Shown here piece by piece: positions 32,885 through 42,056 of a stretch of DNA of 64,000 nucleotides. The DNA comes from Parabacteroides goldsteinii (lineage in GTDB: Bacteria > Bacteroidota > Bacteroidia > Bacteroidales > Tannerellaceae). Location: contig NZ_JADNBB010000007.1 in the NCBI RefSeq assembly GCF_015550595.1, positions 1 to 64,000 of the forward strand, read 5' to 3'. Every line of letters starts with the position of its first letter. Position 1 is the first letter of the stretch. The notes beneath the pieces are model-generated. The model saw nothing but the letters and a program-made list of their open reading frames with translations. It was not told the DNA's origin and did not search any database. The position numbers and the translations under genes were made by a program.

Positions 32885-34462
32885 TTAACGTTTGCCCTCG
32901 GCGAGCTGCCTGATCGCCAGTTCCATATCACCGCCCAGCTCGCCGGCAAGCCGCTGCACCTCCACTTTCTCCGTTTCCTCGGTCGTGTAGGCCAGGTACT
33001 CCGGGACGCTGACCTCCGTGGCATAGACCGCCGACTGAACGCCGCCCAGACCGATCCAGACCTCCTTGTATTTACGGGAAGGGTCGTTGGACTGGTTGAT
33101 CGAGAGAATCTGCGCCTTCTCCTTGTCGGTCAGCCCCAACAAGGACTGAATCGCGTCGAAACGGTTCATGAACTTGCGCTGGTCGAGCAGGATCTTGCAG
33201 TCCGAGTTGTTGATGATCGCCTCCTTGACCACCGGGCTGGAAATGATGTCCTCGACCTCCTGCGTCACCACGATGGCCTCACCGTAGTATTTGCGGACGG
33301 TTTTATACATATAACGCAGATATTCAGCCATATTGGCCGTAGAGAGCGCCTTCCAGGCCTCCTCGACGATGAGCTGTTTGCGTACCCCCTTGAGCCGTCT
33401 CATCTTGTTTATGAAAGCCTCCATGATGATGATGGTGACCACGGGAAAAAGCTCCTTGTTTTCCTTGATGGAATCCACCTCGAAGACCACGAAGCGCTTC
33501 GAGAGCAGGTCGATGTTGGCCCGGGAGTTCAGAAGGAAGTCGTAGCGTCCGCCCTTGTAATACTGCCGCAGGGTGATGAGCATGTTGTCGATGTTGAAAT
33601 CCTCGCGGCTGACCCGGATCTCCCGCTCCTCCAGCTCGCGGCGGTAGTCGTCCCGCAGGTACTCGTAGAAACTGTCGAAACACGGCACGATATTCCGGTC
33701 GGCGCGGATACGCTCGATATAGGCGTTCACGGCACTGCCCAGCTCGCCGCTCTCGGTCTTCGTGATCTTGTCGTCCTCGGTTTTCCAGAGTGTCAGCAGC
33801 AGCGTCTTGATGCTGTCCTTCTTCTCCACGTCGAAATAGTAATCGTCGGTGTAGAACGGGTTGAAACTGATGGGATGTTCCTCGGTATAGGTAAAATACA
33901 CGCCGTCCTCACCTTTGGTCTTACGCCGGATCAGCTCGCAAAGACCCTGGTAGCTGTTACCGGTATCCACCAGCACGACATGCGTGCCCTGCTCCCAGTA
34001 TTGGCGGACTAAATGATTCATAAAGAATGACTTGCCTGACCCCGAGCCGCCTAACACGAATTTATTCCTGTTGGTAATGATCCCTTTTTTCATCGGTTCG
34101 TCCGAGATGTCCAGGTGCAGGGGCCTGCCGCTTACGCGGTCGCACAGCTTGATGCCGAAAGGACTGGACGAGGATTTATAGTTGGTTTCCTCCGTGAAGA
34201 AACAGACCGCGGGCTCGATGAACGTGTAGAACGATTCCTCGGCGGGGAAATCCCCCGCATTGCCCGGCATACCCGCCCAGTAGAGCGTGGCGGCGTCCAC
34301 GGTGTTGTGGCGCGGGCGGCACTCCATCAGAGCGAGCTGGCTGCCCACATCATTGCGGATATGCCGGAGCTCCTGCACGTCGTCCGACCAGGCCAGCACG
34401 TTGAAATGGGCCCGGACGGATTGAAGACCGAACGAGTGCGCCTCGTTGAGATACTGGTCGAT
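32885..34462 (-). CDS. traG: traG exon 2: ATPase domain of the VirB4-like protein
   Basis: The C-terminal 525 residues of TraG, the VirB4-family ATPase that powers pilus assembly and transfer. It begins IDQYLNEAHSFGLQSVRAHF and contains Walker A (GGSGSGKSFFM), the Walker B region (KQLIVEEAWKAL), and the QEVEDIISSPVVKEAIINNSD segment. The first codon ATC directly follows the 3' end of a group II intron. Joined to exon 1 the product is 831 residues, the expected family length. The frame remains open into the intron, so a separate translated product is also conceivable. Confidence 0.9.
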   Translation of the reverse strand: MDQYLNEAHSFGLQSVRAHFNVLAWSDDVQELRHIRNDVGSQLALMECRPRHNTVDAATLYWAGMPGNAGDFPAEESFYTFIEPAVCFFTEETNYKSSSSPFGIKLCDRVSGRPLHLDISDEPMKKGIITNRNKFVLGGSGSGKSFFMNHLVRQYWEQGTHVVLVDTGNSYQGLCELIRRKTKGEDGVYFTYTEEHPISFNPFYTDDYYFDVEKKDSIKTLLLTLWKTEDDKITKTESGELGSAVNAYIERIRADRNIVPCFDSFYEYLRDDYRRELEEREIRVSREDFNIDNMLITLRQYYKGGRYDFLLNSRANIDLLSKRFVVFEVDSIKENKELFPVVTIIIMEAFINKMRRLKGVRKQLIVEEAWKALSTANMAEYLRYMYKTVRKYYGEAIVVTQEVEDIISSPVVKEAIINNSDCKILLDQRKFMNRFDAIQSLLGLTDKEKAQILSINQSNDPSRKYKEVWIGLGGVQSAVYATEVSVPEYLAYTTEETEKVEVQRLAGELGGDMELAIRQLAEGKR

Positions 34463-34503
34463 GTCGAGTAGGTCAGCCCCCTTACGGGAGCTTTCCCCTC
34501 TAA

Positions 34504-34537
34504 GAACCGTACGTGAGAGTTTCCCCTCATACGGCTC
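34504..34537 (-). ncRNA. Group II intron domain V
   Basis: The 34-base catalytic hairpin (starts GAGCCGTATGAGGGGAAAC, ends ACGGTTC) is the conserved domain V of this intron class, with the 5' arm GAGCCGTA pairing to the 3' arm TACGGTTC around a GAAA loop. It is followed by a domain VI-like stem (AGCTCCCGTAAGGGGGCT). Confidence 0.85.
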
Positions 34538-34575
34538 AAGCAATTCAAAACTTTTATTTGTAACTAAAAGCCGGC

Positions 34576-36237
34576 TCATAGTAACTTCCATTTATTTCTG
34601 TTAGTAATTCGGCTGCAATGGTCATGTATTAGGACTTTCGCCTTTCTACTGCTCCCTGTCATTTCAGTAATTTTCCAGGGAGTTTCCCGTGTGATGTGCT
34701 TGCCACACACAGGGCAACATTGCATTTGCTGATTCCACAGGCGATAGATATATTGCTTGCCGTCTAAGTGTGCAAGCATTCTTCGGGTCTTGTATTGATC
34801 GAAGAAATCTTTCCAATCGGCATCATATGGGTTGGCCTCACTGCGGATTTTGATATGTCGCTTTATTTTCGTATCCGACAATCTCACAAGAGTGTGGTAT
34901 TTATCCACTTTCCTGTTTTCAAGCGGTACGGCAAAAGTCCAGCTTCTACCTCTTACAGTGTGATAATACTTGTTGGCAATCCATCGTTTACCTTTTTTGG
35001 GATGTCTTCTGCGAGACCATCGCCATAGTTTGTTGAAAATTTGTGCATCTGTTTTACGGAAAGTTTCCGATGCAGAACACCCCTTGTAGTAGTTCGCCCA
35101 TCCTCTAATGACTGGGTTTAGCAATCGTATCAAAGATTGTTGCTTAGAAGACTTGTTCTTGTCCACTATTTCACGAACCTTATCTAAAAATCTCTTTCGA
35201 CTCTTCTTGGATGGTTTTGTGATAAACTTGCCTTTATATTTTCTGATATTGAACCCAAGAAAATCAAACCCTTCTTCTATATGAGTTATCTTAGTCTTTT
35301 CTTCTGATAAGGTAAGCCCTCTTGCTTGAAGAAACTCAATGACTAATGGTTTAACATGGTTCTCCAACAACTCCTTACTCTCTCCTGTGATAATAAAATC
35401 ATCCGCGTAGCGAACAAGATTTATCATAGGAGTATAGTAATTTTTCTTCGAGCGGTTTATCGGAAAGCTATCGGCAAGCAGTTTTTCCAGTCCGTCCAAA
35501 GTCATATTTGCAAGAGTTGGGGAGATGATGCCGCCTTGAGGAGTTCCCTCCTCTGTCGGAAAAAGTTGCTTGTTGAAAATAAATCCACTTTTCAACCATT
35601 TACGGAGCAAAACTTTATCCATAGGGATATTGTCAAGCAACCATTCATGACTGATATGGTCGAAACAACCTTTGATATCACCTTCTAAGATCCATTGTGG
35701 GGATGTCGTCCTTGCCAGGTCATTGAAGCATTGTTGAACGGCATCTGCCGTGCTCCTTTCTTTTCTGAAACCATAAGAATTGGCATCAGCCGTTGTTTCA
35801 GCTACGGGAGCCAGTGCCATCAGATACAATGCCTGCATAGCCCGGTCTTTCATAGTTGGTATACCCAATGGTCTTAATTTCCCGTTACTCTTTCTGATAT
35901 GTACTCGTCTCAGAGGTTGGGGTGTATAACCTCTCCTTTTCAGTTCGGTTATTGCACACACTTTAGCATCTGGCGTTTTCCATGTTACCATATCGACGCC
36001 AGCCGTTTTACTCCCATTATTGGAAGTTACACGTCTTACCGCTAATGCTTTAGCGTAAAACGAGTGGGTCAGTGTCCACTGCAAGGCTTTGACCTTGTTG
36101 TGGCGACCCTCTTTTTGAGCCTTTACAATACGCGCTTGTAGCTTTTGAACCGCAGCTTCGCATTTGAGCCAATTTATACTGTCCCATTTGCTCTGCGTTT
36201 GGTCAGTCGATGCACACGATTTTTTAATTTCGTTCAT
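34576..36237 (-). CDS. Group II intron reverse transcriptase/maturase (ltrA-like)
   Basis: A 553-residue protein with a complete RT domain (motif LVRYADDFIIT, YADD at 277-280; EGTPQGGIISPTLANMTLDG; YGFRKERSTADAVQQ). A maturase X domain follows (GFNIRKYKGKFITKPSKKS, NPVIRGWANYYKG), then an HNH endonuclease (CCPVCGKHI...LIHDHC). It aids splicing and retrohoming. I prefer the ATG at 36237, which has a good Shine-Dalgarno (AAAGGAG); the frame opens further upstream at 36285. All active motifs are intact. Confidence 0.93.
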   Translation of the reverse strand: MNEIKKSCASTDQTQSKWDSINWLKCEAAVQKLQARIVKAQKEGRHNKVKALQWTLTHSFYAKALAVRRVTSNNGSKTAGVDMVTWKTPDAKVCAITELKRRGYTPQPLRRVHIRKSNGKLRPLGIPTMKDRAMQALYLMALAPVAETTADANSYGFRKERSTADAVQQCFNDLARTTSPQWILEGDIKGCFDHISHEWLLDNIPMDKVLLRKWLKSGFIFNKQLFPTEEGTPQGGIISPTLANMTLDGLEKLLADSFPINRSKKNYYTPMINLVRYADDFIITGESKELLENHVKPLVIEFLQARGLTLSEEKTKITHIEEGFDFLGFNIRKYKGKFITKPSKKSRKRFLDKVREIVDKNKSSKQQSLIRLLNPVIRGWANYYKGCSASETFRKTDAQIFNKLWRWSRRRHPKKGKRWIANKYYHTVRGRSWTFAVPLENRKVDKYHTLVRLSDTKIKRHIKIRSEANPYDADWKDFFDQYKTRRMLAHLDGKQYIYRLWNQQMQCCPVCGKHITRETPWKITEMTGSSRKAKVLIHDHCSRITNRNKWKLL

Positions 36238-36841
36238 TTGCTTTTCTCCTTTTAAAAGTTCTAAAAGTTTCTTGTAAAGAATCACCTACCGCAGAAGTCA
36301 GCCTGCTTTCGCAGCGGGATGATGTTTCAATCCCTATTCACCCCATTACAGGGTGGCATTCGCTTTTTCTGCAATCCTATACCCGCACTCCATTCGGCAT
36401 TCCTTACGGTCTGCTTACCTGTCATTGGCAGGAGAAATACGGGCTTACTACGTTCCGTGCAAGTAACTTATAAGTGGGTTAGGTTCTGTCTATTACACCG
36501 GCAGTACTCTGTTCGTGTATTCCCAGAATGGAGAGGAATAACCGACTGCTTCCCTTTTGGGCTGAAGCCTATCAGTATCTTTGGCTTCTTCAACCTTACG
36601 ACGTTTAGACGACAGTTCGCTTACGCTAACCATACCACCCAAGCCAAGCTCCCTGACTGTATGATACTAACAGCCATTGTCTTTCCCTCACGGTTCTGAC
36701 TGCTCCTTTCGGAAGGGCTACCTTGTCTGGACAGCTTTGATACAGTATATTACTATTGGTGCATCTGTCCATAGGCTACCGTTGACGAAACAACGGGTTA
36801 AATCTAAGTTTAACAATTACTTACACAGCGACGTATCGCAC

Positions 36842-37759
36842 CCACTCCTTGTTTATCTGGTTCCCGCGGGAGTAGCGGGAAAGGGACTGCATGTTACGCG
36901 CACGTTTCTCGAACATACGCAGGTTTTCGTCGCTGTCTTCCAGGAACACGTACTGGTTGTAAAGGTGGTCGCAGGAAAGCAGAAGCCCCACGGGGGCCGC
37001 GAACGAGAGCAGGCAGTCCGAACGGTCGGTGGAAAGACGCTCGTAACGGGTGTCCGTACCCACGCGCCCCGGCAGGTCTTCCGTGTCCGAGAGCGTGTGC
37101 AGGCACACCCGTTTGTTACCCACGCGCAGAACCTCGGCCCCCAGCTCGATGTCCTGAAGAGAAGTCGTCTCCGAGAGCGAGAGGGAAAAGTACCGTTCCA
37201 GCAGGCCCGGACAATCCGCCGTACCCGTGATCTCGTCCCCCGTGAGGCGGACAAGGGTCAGGAAACCCGAATCGTTCAGAATACGCTCGAACTGTTCCGC
37301 CGCCTCCAGGAATTTTGTCGCCGATTCCCGGTTTACCTCTTTGGGAATGATGTTGCCCCGGCAGAGGGTCGAGAAGTCTGAACGCATGTGCATACGCTCC
37401 CTCGTCGTTTTCGTCAGGTAGAGGAAGCAGGCGTGGGTCAGGAACGGACGCTCGTTGAAATGCCGCTCGTAACTGCGGGAGAGGAAACTCATGTCCCCCT
37501 CGCCCGTGGCCGGGCGGTAACGCTCGCGGATGAACCAGTCCTGCTTGTGTACCACGCTGTATTCGGGCAAGACCTTCAGGGCCTTGCACCAGGCGGCGTG
37601 GATCGCCTCGTACTCGGCGGACGTGACGGTGAACAGCTCCGGGAGTTCGACCCGATAGACGACCGTTATGTCCGCGTCCTTGCTGATGATACAACCGCCT
37701 TCCACGGCCAGGAGCGGGAACTTGCTTTCCAGCGTGGTGGCTTTCAAGATGTTTCTCAT
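36842..37759 (-). CDS. traG: traG exon 1: N-terminal domain of the VirB4-like protein
   Basis: 306 codons from MRNILKATTLESKFPLLAVE to SRYSRGNQINKEW. These form the N-terminal domain of TraG that precedes the ATPase core. Its ATG overlaps the traF stop (ATGA). Reading on into the intron adds only VRYVAV before a stop, so without splicing the cell makes a 312-residue fragment lacking the ATP site. The exon ends exactly at a codon boundary (36842). Confidence 0.9.
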
Positions 37760-38079
37760 ACGCGGCCCCCCTTTCTTTTCAGCAACCGGCGCAGGGACTT
37801 GCGGTTGAGCAGGTAGCGGGGATGCCGGCGCGCGGCGAGCAGCTTCATCAGCCCGTGTTCCCCGTAACGGGCGTTCAGGCGGAAGGTAAGCCAGACCAGC
37901 ACCGAAGCCGCCGCAACGCCGAAAGCGATACATACCCACTGATCGACCCCTGCCATGTAGAGGATGACGAACACCACGAAGACGGCCAGCAGGCCGCCCG
38001 CGAAGATGAAGAGGTACTGCGCCTTCAGGCCCCGGAACTCCACGCTCTTGCCGATTCCCTTGTTGATTCCATATTCCAT
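37756..38079 (-). CDS. traF: Conjugal transfer protein TraF (DUF4133, VirB3-like)
   Basis: A 107-residue membrane protein (MEYGINKGIGKSVEFRGLKA, then two adjacent hydrophobic segments about 22-68), matching DUF4133/TraF, comparable to VirB3. It has a basic tail. The ORF is open further upstream, but MEYGINKGI is the family start; 38091 is an alternative. Confidence 0.85.
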   Translation of the reverse strand: MEYGINKGIGKSVEFRGLKAQYLFIFAGGLLAVFVVFVILYMAGVDQWVCIAFGVAAASVLVWLTFRLNARYGEHGLMKLLAARRHPRYLLNRKSLRRLLKRKGGRV

Positions 38080-38102
38080 AATTATTTGCATGACAGGTTG
38101 GA

Positions 38103-38405
38103 CTACAAGAAGAAAGAGCGTAGGATCGTCGCGGCGACAATCAGGAAAATACACGCGCCGAACCAGCTCGCGGCGGTCTTCGACGTGTCGGGGTCGCCGC
38201 TCGAAAACTTGTTATAGACCTTGATGCCCCCGATAAGGCCGACCACAGCCCCCACAGCGTACACGAGTTTCGTGCCGGGGTCGAAGTAGCTGGTTACCAT
38301 GTTGGTAGCCTCCGTAATGCCGGCGATGCCGTTGCCCTGCGCGAAAGCGGAGGAGATGGCGGCAAAGAGAAATGCCGCCGGAAGAAGAATCTTGTTCTTT
38401 CTCAT
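38103..38405 (-). CDS. traE: Conjugal transfer protein TraE (DUF4134, VirB2-like)
   Basis: A 100-residue protein with a signal peptide (AAISSAFAQ) and two membrane segments (about 45-66 and 80-99), matching DUF4134/TraE, a pilin-like VirB2 counterpart. The frame opens at 38453, but MRKNKILLPAAF at 38405 is the natural start. Confidence 0.85.
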   Translation of the reverse strand: MRKNKILLPAAFLFAAISSAFAQGNGIAGITEATNMVTSYFDPGTKLVYAVGAVVGLIGGIKVYNKFSSGDPDTSKTAASWFGACIFLIVAATILRSFFL

Positions 38406-38550
38406 AACTCGATAATGTTTGAATTGTGGCGCGGGGATGGATAGGCCCCGCACCGGGTTAAACTTCTTGATTCGGATTTTTTCAGTGGTTCGAGGATAGC
38501 CTCATGCGCTACCCGTAGTCTTTTTCTTTCATCGTGATGTCATTATGGGG

Positions 38551-39291
38551 TTAAACAAACTCACGGACGTCGAAACCCGTGGGAACCGAACCCTGCGGAG
38601 ATGGGCTTTCCGCAGACCTCTCGGACATACGCCGGTGAAAGGCCGAGAGGTAGGTGTCGATCAGGGATTTTACCCTGTCGTTCCCGTCGGGGCGGCCCGA
38701 AACGATGACCTCGAACATGTCGGTCTGTTTCAGGCCCAGGAGGACACGTCCCGTTTCCTCCCTTTGCTCGTCTGTTGAAGGTGGATCATGTACCACGTGG
38801 CGGTAGGCTTCGCCCATCTGTTCAAAACTAACCCCCTGGGCAAGCGAGCGGCCCAAAAGGGGCAGCTCTTCGGTGTCGTCTTCATCCTCGTCATAATCCG
38901 GCTCCTCCGCGTCCGCATCCGGGAAAGATTCATCGTACAGCGGAAAGTCGATTTCCAGAGGTTCGTTAGGCTCCCCCTCGGGAGCGACACCGAACACTTC
39001 ATCCAGGTCTTCCGGCGGAATCTGCCGGGGGTGTTCGGGTACATTCGTGGGCACAAATATATCGGCTTTTTCCGTAACTTTTTCAGTTTCAGATTCTACG
39101 GCAGCTTGTGGCCGGGAGTGGCGCGGGGCGAGGACAAAGCGGCTCCTGCCGATGATCTCCTGCCGGCAGGGCGTGTCTTCGGCAACGATCCCGTCTGCCG
39201 GTTCGTTACGTTCCATCCGCCGCAGGCGGAAAAACGCCCACAAGGCATACCCCACGGCAAAGAGGGGCAGCAGCCACAACGCCCCGTTCAT
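38551..39291 (-). CDS. traD: Conjugal transfer protein TraD-like
   Basis: A 246-residue protein with an N-terminal membrane helix (LWLLPLFAVGYALWAFF) and a long acidic middle (DEDEDDTEELPL). The C-terminus SLAQGVSFEQMGEAYRHVV is typical of the TraD/DUF4122-type protein at this place in CTnDOT-like operons. It overlaps the preceding gene stop by four bases. Confidence 0.75.
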   Translation of the reverse strand: MNGALWLLPLFAVGYALWAFFRLRRMERNEPADGIVAEDTPCRQEIIGRSRFVLAPRHSRPQAAVESETEKVTEKADIFVPTNVPEHPRQIPPEDLDEVFGVAPEGEPNEPLEIDFPLYDESFPDADAEEPDYDEDEDDTEELPLLGRSLAQGVSFEQMGEAYRHVVHDPPSTDEQREETGRVLLGLKQTDMFEVIVSGRPDGNDRVKSLIDTYLSAFHRRMSERSAESPSPQGSVPTGFDVREFV

Positions 39292-39707
39292 CGCTCCTCC
39301 GCTTTGGGTTGCCGGGAGGCCACGGCCTCACGCTCCTCGAAAAGCCGCTCGATGGTTTCCCGGTTATCGTCCAGGTGCGCCTTGAGAACCTTGTCCACGT
39401 AGGCCGTGATCGTCACGTCGCCACGACCGATGACACGGGTGATCTCGCGGATACGCTCGTGATACGACGGACGTATCTTCACGTGCTTGTTACCGGCGAA
39501 AGGCAGCCGCAGCAGGCAGATGTAACGGGCCAGGTACTCGGCCTCGGGGGTGGGGACAGTCCCCACGGCGACCTCCCCCGAAGGGCCGTCGGGGACGATA
39601 AGGGCTTTCATCCTGCGCCGGTAGCGGCACACGCGGAAGATGAAGGGCACGGCGACGCAAAGGACGGCCGCCAGGATAACAGATAAAATAATTGCTTTGT
39701 CTGACAT
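39288..39707 (-). CDS. traC: TraC-like protein (DUF3408)
   Basis: A 139-residue protein with an N-terminal membrane helix. KIRPSYHERIREITRVIGRGDVTITAYVDKVLKAHLDDNR is the DUF3408 ribbon-helix-helix-like unit seen in TraB/TraC of these elements. The next upstream gene has the same domain. It is probably DNA-binding in partition or transfer. Confidence 0.8.
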   Translation of the reverse strand: MSDKAIILSVILAAVLCVAVPFIFRVCRYRRRMKALIVPDGPSGEVAVGTVPTPEAEYLARYICLLRLPFAGNKHVKIRPSYHERIREITRVIGRGDVTITAYVDKVLKAHLDDNRETIERLFEEREAVASRQPKAEER

Positions 39708-39748
39708 GATGGATTGTTTTTAATAGGTTGTAAATATTGGGTTCATAA

Positions 39749-40171
39749 CTAAAAAATATCGGAGTTCCGTTTCTTGTAGAGTTCCGAAATTTCCTCCTGA
39801 TAGGTCGCGAAATGCTGCTCCAGCACATTGTCCAGGTAACTATACAGCGAGAGTTCGTTCTTACCGATAACCTGCACTATCCGGGTTATACGCTCGTGAA
39901 ACTCCTTGCGGATATACACCGTTTTGCCGCTTCGGGTATTGGAGGGGGCGTTCCGGATAAAAAGACGCTCGTAATCCTGGCCTTTCCCTCTTCGGCGGCG
40001 GCCCTCCTCTTTCGTAGCCGGCGAGGCGGCGGCCTCGCCGGACGGTTCCGATAGAGCCGATGCCTCCTCCTCTTTTTCCGGCGTGTAAGGATGTAATGGC
40101 CGGTTTCGGCTTTTGGCCTGGCTGATGATGAAGGAAGCGTCCAAACCGTCGTCATGTTCTTTTCCGCTCAT
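39749..40171 (-). CDS. traB: TraB-like protein (DUF3408)
   Basis: A 140-residue soluble protein. A disordered charged head is followed by TVYIRKEFHERITRIVQVIGKNELSLYSYLDNVLEQHFATYQEEI, again DUF3408. It is a paralogue of the downstream traC product without the membrane helix. It lies six bases after the ParA-like gene, as expected for a partition-type pair. Confidence 0.8.
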   Translation of the reverse strand: MSGKEHDDGLDASFIISQAKSRNRPLHPYTPEKEEEASALSEPSGEAAASPATKEEGRRRRGKGQDYERLFIRNAPSNTRSGKTVYIRKEFHERITRIVQVIGKNELSLYSYLDNVLEQHFATYQEEISELYKKRNSDIF

Positions 40172-40177
40172 AAGATC

Positions 40178-40930
40178 CTACTTTAACAGTTCGATCAATT
40201 CATCCACGAGTTTATCCAGGTTGCTGCCCCGGATCAAAGAACGGTCTGCCGGGAAGAGCGTGGAACGGAAGACAGAGCGACGGCTGGCGTTCTGCTCACG
40301 ACGAAAACGCTTGGTGTCAGGCAGGAAGGTCTTCAGAACAGGAAGCCCCAGCTCTTTCATTACCGCCTCGTAAACCTGATATAACTCTGTCTTTTCACGT
40401 CCGTCCACCATGTTCCATAGCATATACAGCCCTTTCATCCGGGACTTCTCGCGGCCCATGATATGCTCCTTTACCACAACCGCGTAATTCAGGGTGCTTT
40501 CCATGACAACCCGGTCGGCACTGATCGGGGCGACGAGATAATCCATTCCGGCCAGGGAATGAATCAGATCCTCGTTATTGATCGTACCGGGAAGGTCGAA
40601 GAACACATAATCGAAATCACCTTGCGGCAGAAGGTAGTCGGCATCGGCCAACGCCTCTTTCGTGTTGCTTTCCACGACAGGATAGGCTTTCTTTTGAAGC
40701 CGGGTGAATTGTTCGTAAGCTAACCTCTTGTAATGTTCGTCTTCGAGGGCAAGCTTCAGGTCACGTTCCCGCATCTCCACGATGGAGTGTTGGGGATAAT
40801 CGCAGTCGATGACCGCGACATTGAAACCCTTTACATAGTGCAGGTAAGAGGCTGCCAGCACCGTGAGGGTGGTTTTGCCCGCTCCGCCTTTCTGGGTGGA
40901 GAAGGCCACGAATTTCGTTTTCTCTTTCAT
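40178..40930 (-). CDS. traA: ParA-like ATPase TraA
   Basis: A 250-residue ParA/MinD-type ATPase with deviant Walker A (FSTQKGGAGKTTLTVL), Walker B (DYVFFDLPGTINN) and VIDCDYPQHS. It heads the tra operon. In CTnDOT-like elements this protein is called TraA and may help keep or place the element. The operon promoter is not clear in the sequence upstream. Confidence 0.85.
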   Translation of the reverse strand: MKEKTKFVAFSTQKGGAGKTTLTVLAASYLHYVKGFNVAVIDCDYPQHSIVEMRERDLKLALEDEHYKRLAYEQFTRLQKKAYPVVESNTKEALADADYLLPQGDFDYVFFDLPGTINNEDLIHSLAGMDYLVAPISADRVVMESTLNYAVVVKEHIMGREKSRMKGLYMLWNMVDGREKTELYQVYEAVMKELGLPVLKTFLPDTKRFRREQNASRRSVFRSTLFPADRSLIRGSNLDKLVDELIELLK

Positions 40931-41633
40931 TGTTCCATGCGTTTTTAGTTATACAATCGGGTAATCGTTCATCTCTTCACGTATTCGGGCAAGTGACGGC
41001 ATGAGATTTTATGCAGGTATGCCGGCACGCATATATGCTGGTGCGCTGGCAGGCTGTTACGCCGGTATGCCGGTGCATGGGCGCGTGTCCGATTTTATAC
41101 TCATGCACAACCGCATTTGCTTATCCGGACAAAGACCCGCTTTTTCCTCTGCACACGGTGTTTTCTGCATCCGTCCGCACGTGTGCGGACAGGGGGATGT
41201 GTCATTGCCCGTATCCGTTCTCACGTGCAAAGTAAACCCTTAAAAACACGGGTTGTATGCTCTTTTTCCGCTATGGCCGCGTGTGGCGTCAAAGTGGACG
41301 CAAGTGGCGTAATCGCTTGTAGTACAAGAGATTGAATAGGTAGGTATCTTTGCCTCGTGAACGATCCCGACGCTAATGAAGCCGTCCTTGCCCCGTTTTA
41401 CGGCGGCTCTTTCAATGTTCTGTCCGCGAGCGGGCAGAAGGTATTTGCAAAGGGCAAATAGCAAGCTGTGTTTTCTGCTGCACGATTCTCGTTTTGCAGC
41501 AGAAAACAGCTTGCCCGCAAGGGGGAGAAAGCACCTCCGGAGTCGGTGCTTTTCAGAAGGGCGGCAAGCCGCGAAGGGATCGGAATTTTCAGGAACCGGT
41601 GGGGCCCTGGCCTCTCCTTAAAATTTCGATGCG
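40931..41633. other. Divergent intergenic region, probable oriT
   Basis: A 703-base gap between traA and mobA. It holds a run of imperfect repeats built on ATGCCGGCACGCATATATGC and GTATGCCGGTGCATG (about 41010-41090), the mob promoter (41345-41352), and a long inverted repeat: 41462-41482 (CAAGCTGTGTTTTCTGCTGCA) pairs with 41495-41513. Relaxase-operon proximity and the large hairpin are what an origin of transfer would show. The nic site is not identified. Confidence 0.5.
41345..41352 (+). promoter_or_regulatory. Predicted promoter of the mob operon
   Basis: TATCTTTG is a good -7 box. It occurs within GTATCTTTGC, which also fits the GTAnnTTTGC att core, showing how alike the two consensus sequences are. 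mobA starts about 280 bases downstream. Confidence 0.4.
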
Positions 41634-42056
41634 ATGGAAAAGAACAGAAAGCCCCGAGGGGGCAAAGGGGGACGACCCGCGAAAAACGACCCGGCCGTTT
41701 ACCGCTTTTCGGTAAACTTTTCAGCCGTGGAACATGCCCGTTTCCTCGACCTTTACGAGCAGTCCGGGCTATTGTCCAAAGCCGCTTTTATCAAAGCGAG
41801 AGTGTTCAACGAGGCGTTCCGGGTGGTAAAGACCGACCGGGGAACGCTCGAATACGTGGCGAAGCTGACCGCTTTCCACGCCCAATTCCGTGCCGTGGGA
41901 ACGAATTACAACCAGGTGGTGAAGGAGCTGCACGCGCATTTTTCCGAGAAGAAAACACTCGCGCTGCTCTATAAACTGGAGAGAGCGACACGTGAACTGG
42001 CGGCCGTCGGGCAGCAGGTCGTGTCGCTCTCCGAAGAGTTCAAACAGCGATGGTAG
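41634..42056 (+). CDS. mobA: Mobilisation protein MobA (relaxosome accessory)
   Basis: A 140-residue protein with a basic start (KNRKPRGGKGGRPAKNDPAVYRFSVNF) and a C-terminal region (LTAFHAQFRAVGTNYNQVVKELH) matching the relaxosome accessory family (bacterial MobC, PF05713-type). It helps the relaxase bind oriT. It overlaps the relaxase gene by seven bases. Confidence 0.85.
   Translation: MEKNRKPRGGKGGRPAKNDPAVYRFSVNFSAVEHARFLDLYEQSGLLSKAAFIKARVFNEAFRVVKTDRGTLEYVAKLTAFHAQFRAVGTNYNQVVKELHAHFSEKKTLALLYKLERATRELAAVGQQVVSLSEEFKQRW

Larger units (their letters stand above)
34463..36841 (-). mobile_element. Group II intron inserted in traG
   Basis: A 2379-base bacterial group II intron on the same strand as traG. 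The 5' end reads GTGCG (complement of 36841-36837), matching the GUGYG consensus. The 3' end is ...CGAC with the expected final AY. Domain V lies at 34504-34537 and domain VI just after it. The intron sits between codons TGG and ATC of traG, so splicing restores NKEW-IDQYLNEAH without changing a base. It encodes its own RT/maturase. It looks complete, hence probably self-splicing and mobile. Confidence 0.9.

Noticed and set aside
32540-34012. 490-codon plus-strand frame opposite traG
   Set aside because: Shadow of the traG ATPase domain, which has intact motifs on the other strand.
32885-37759. Two separate traG-like genes
   Set aside because: The two parts join in frame once the group II intron is removed, and neither alone is a complete VirB4-like protein.
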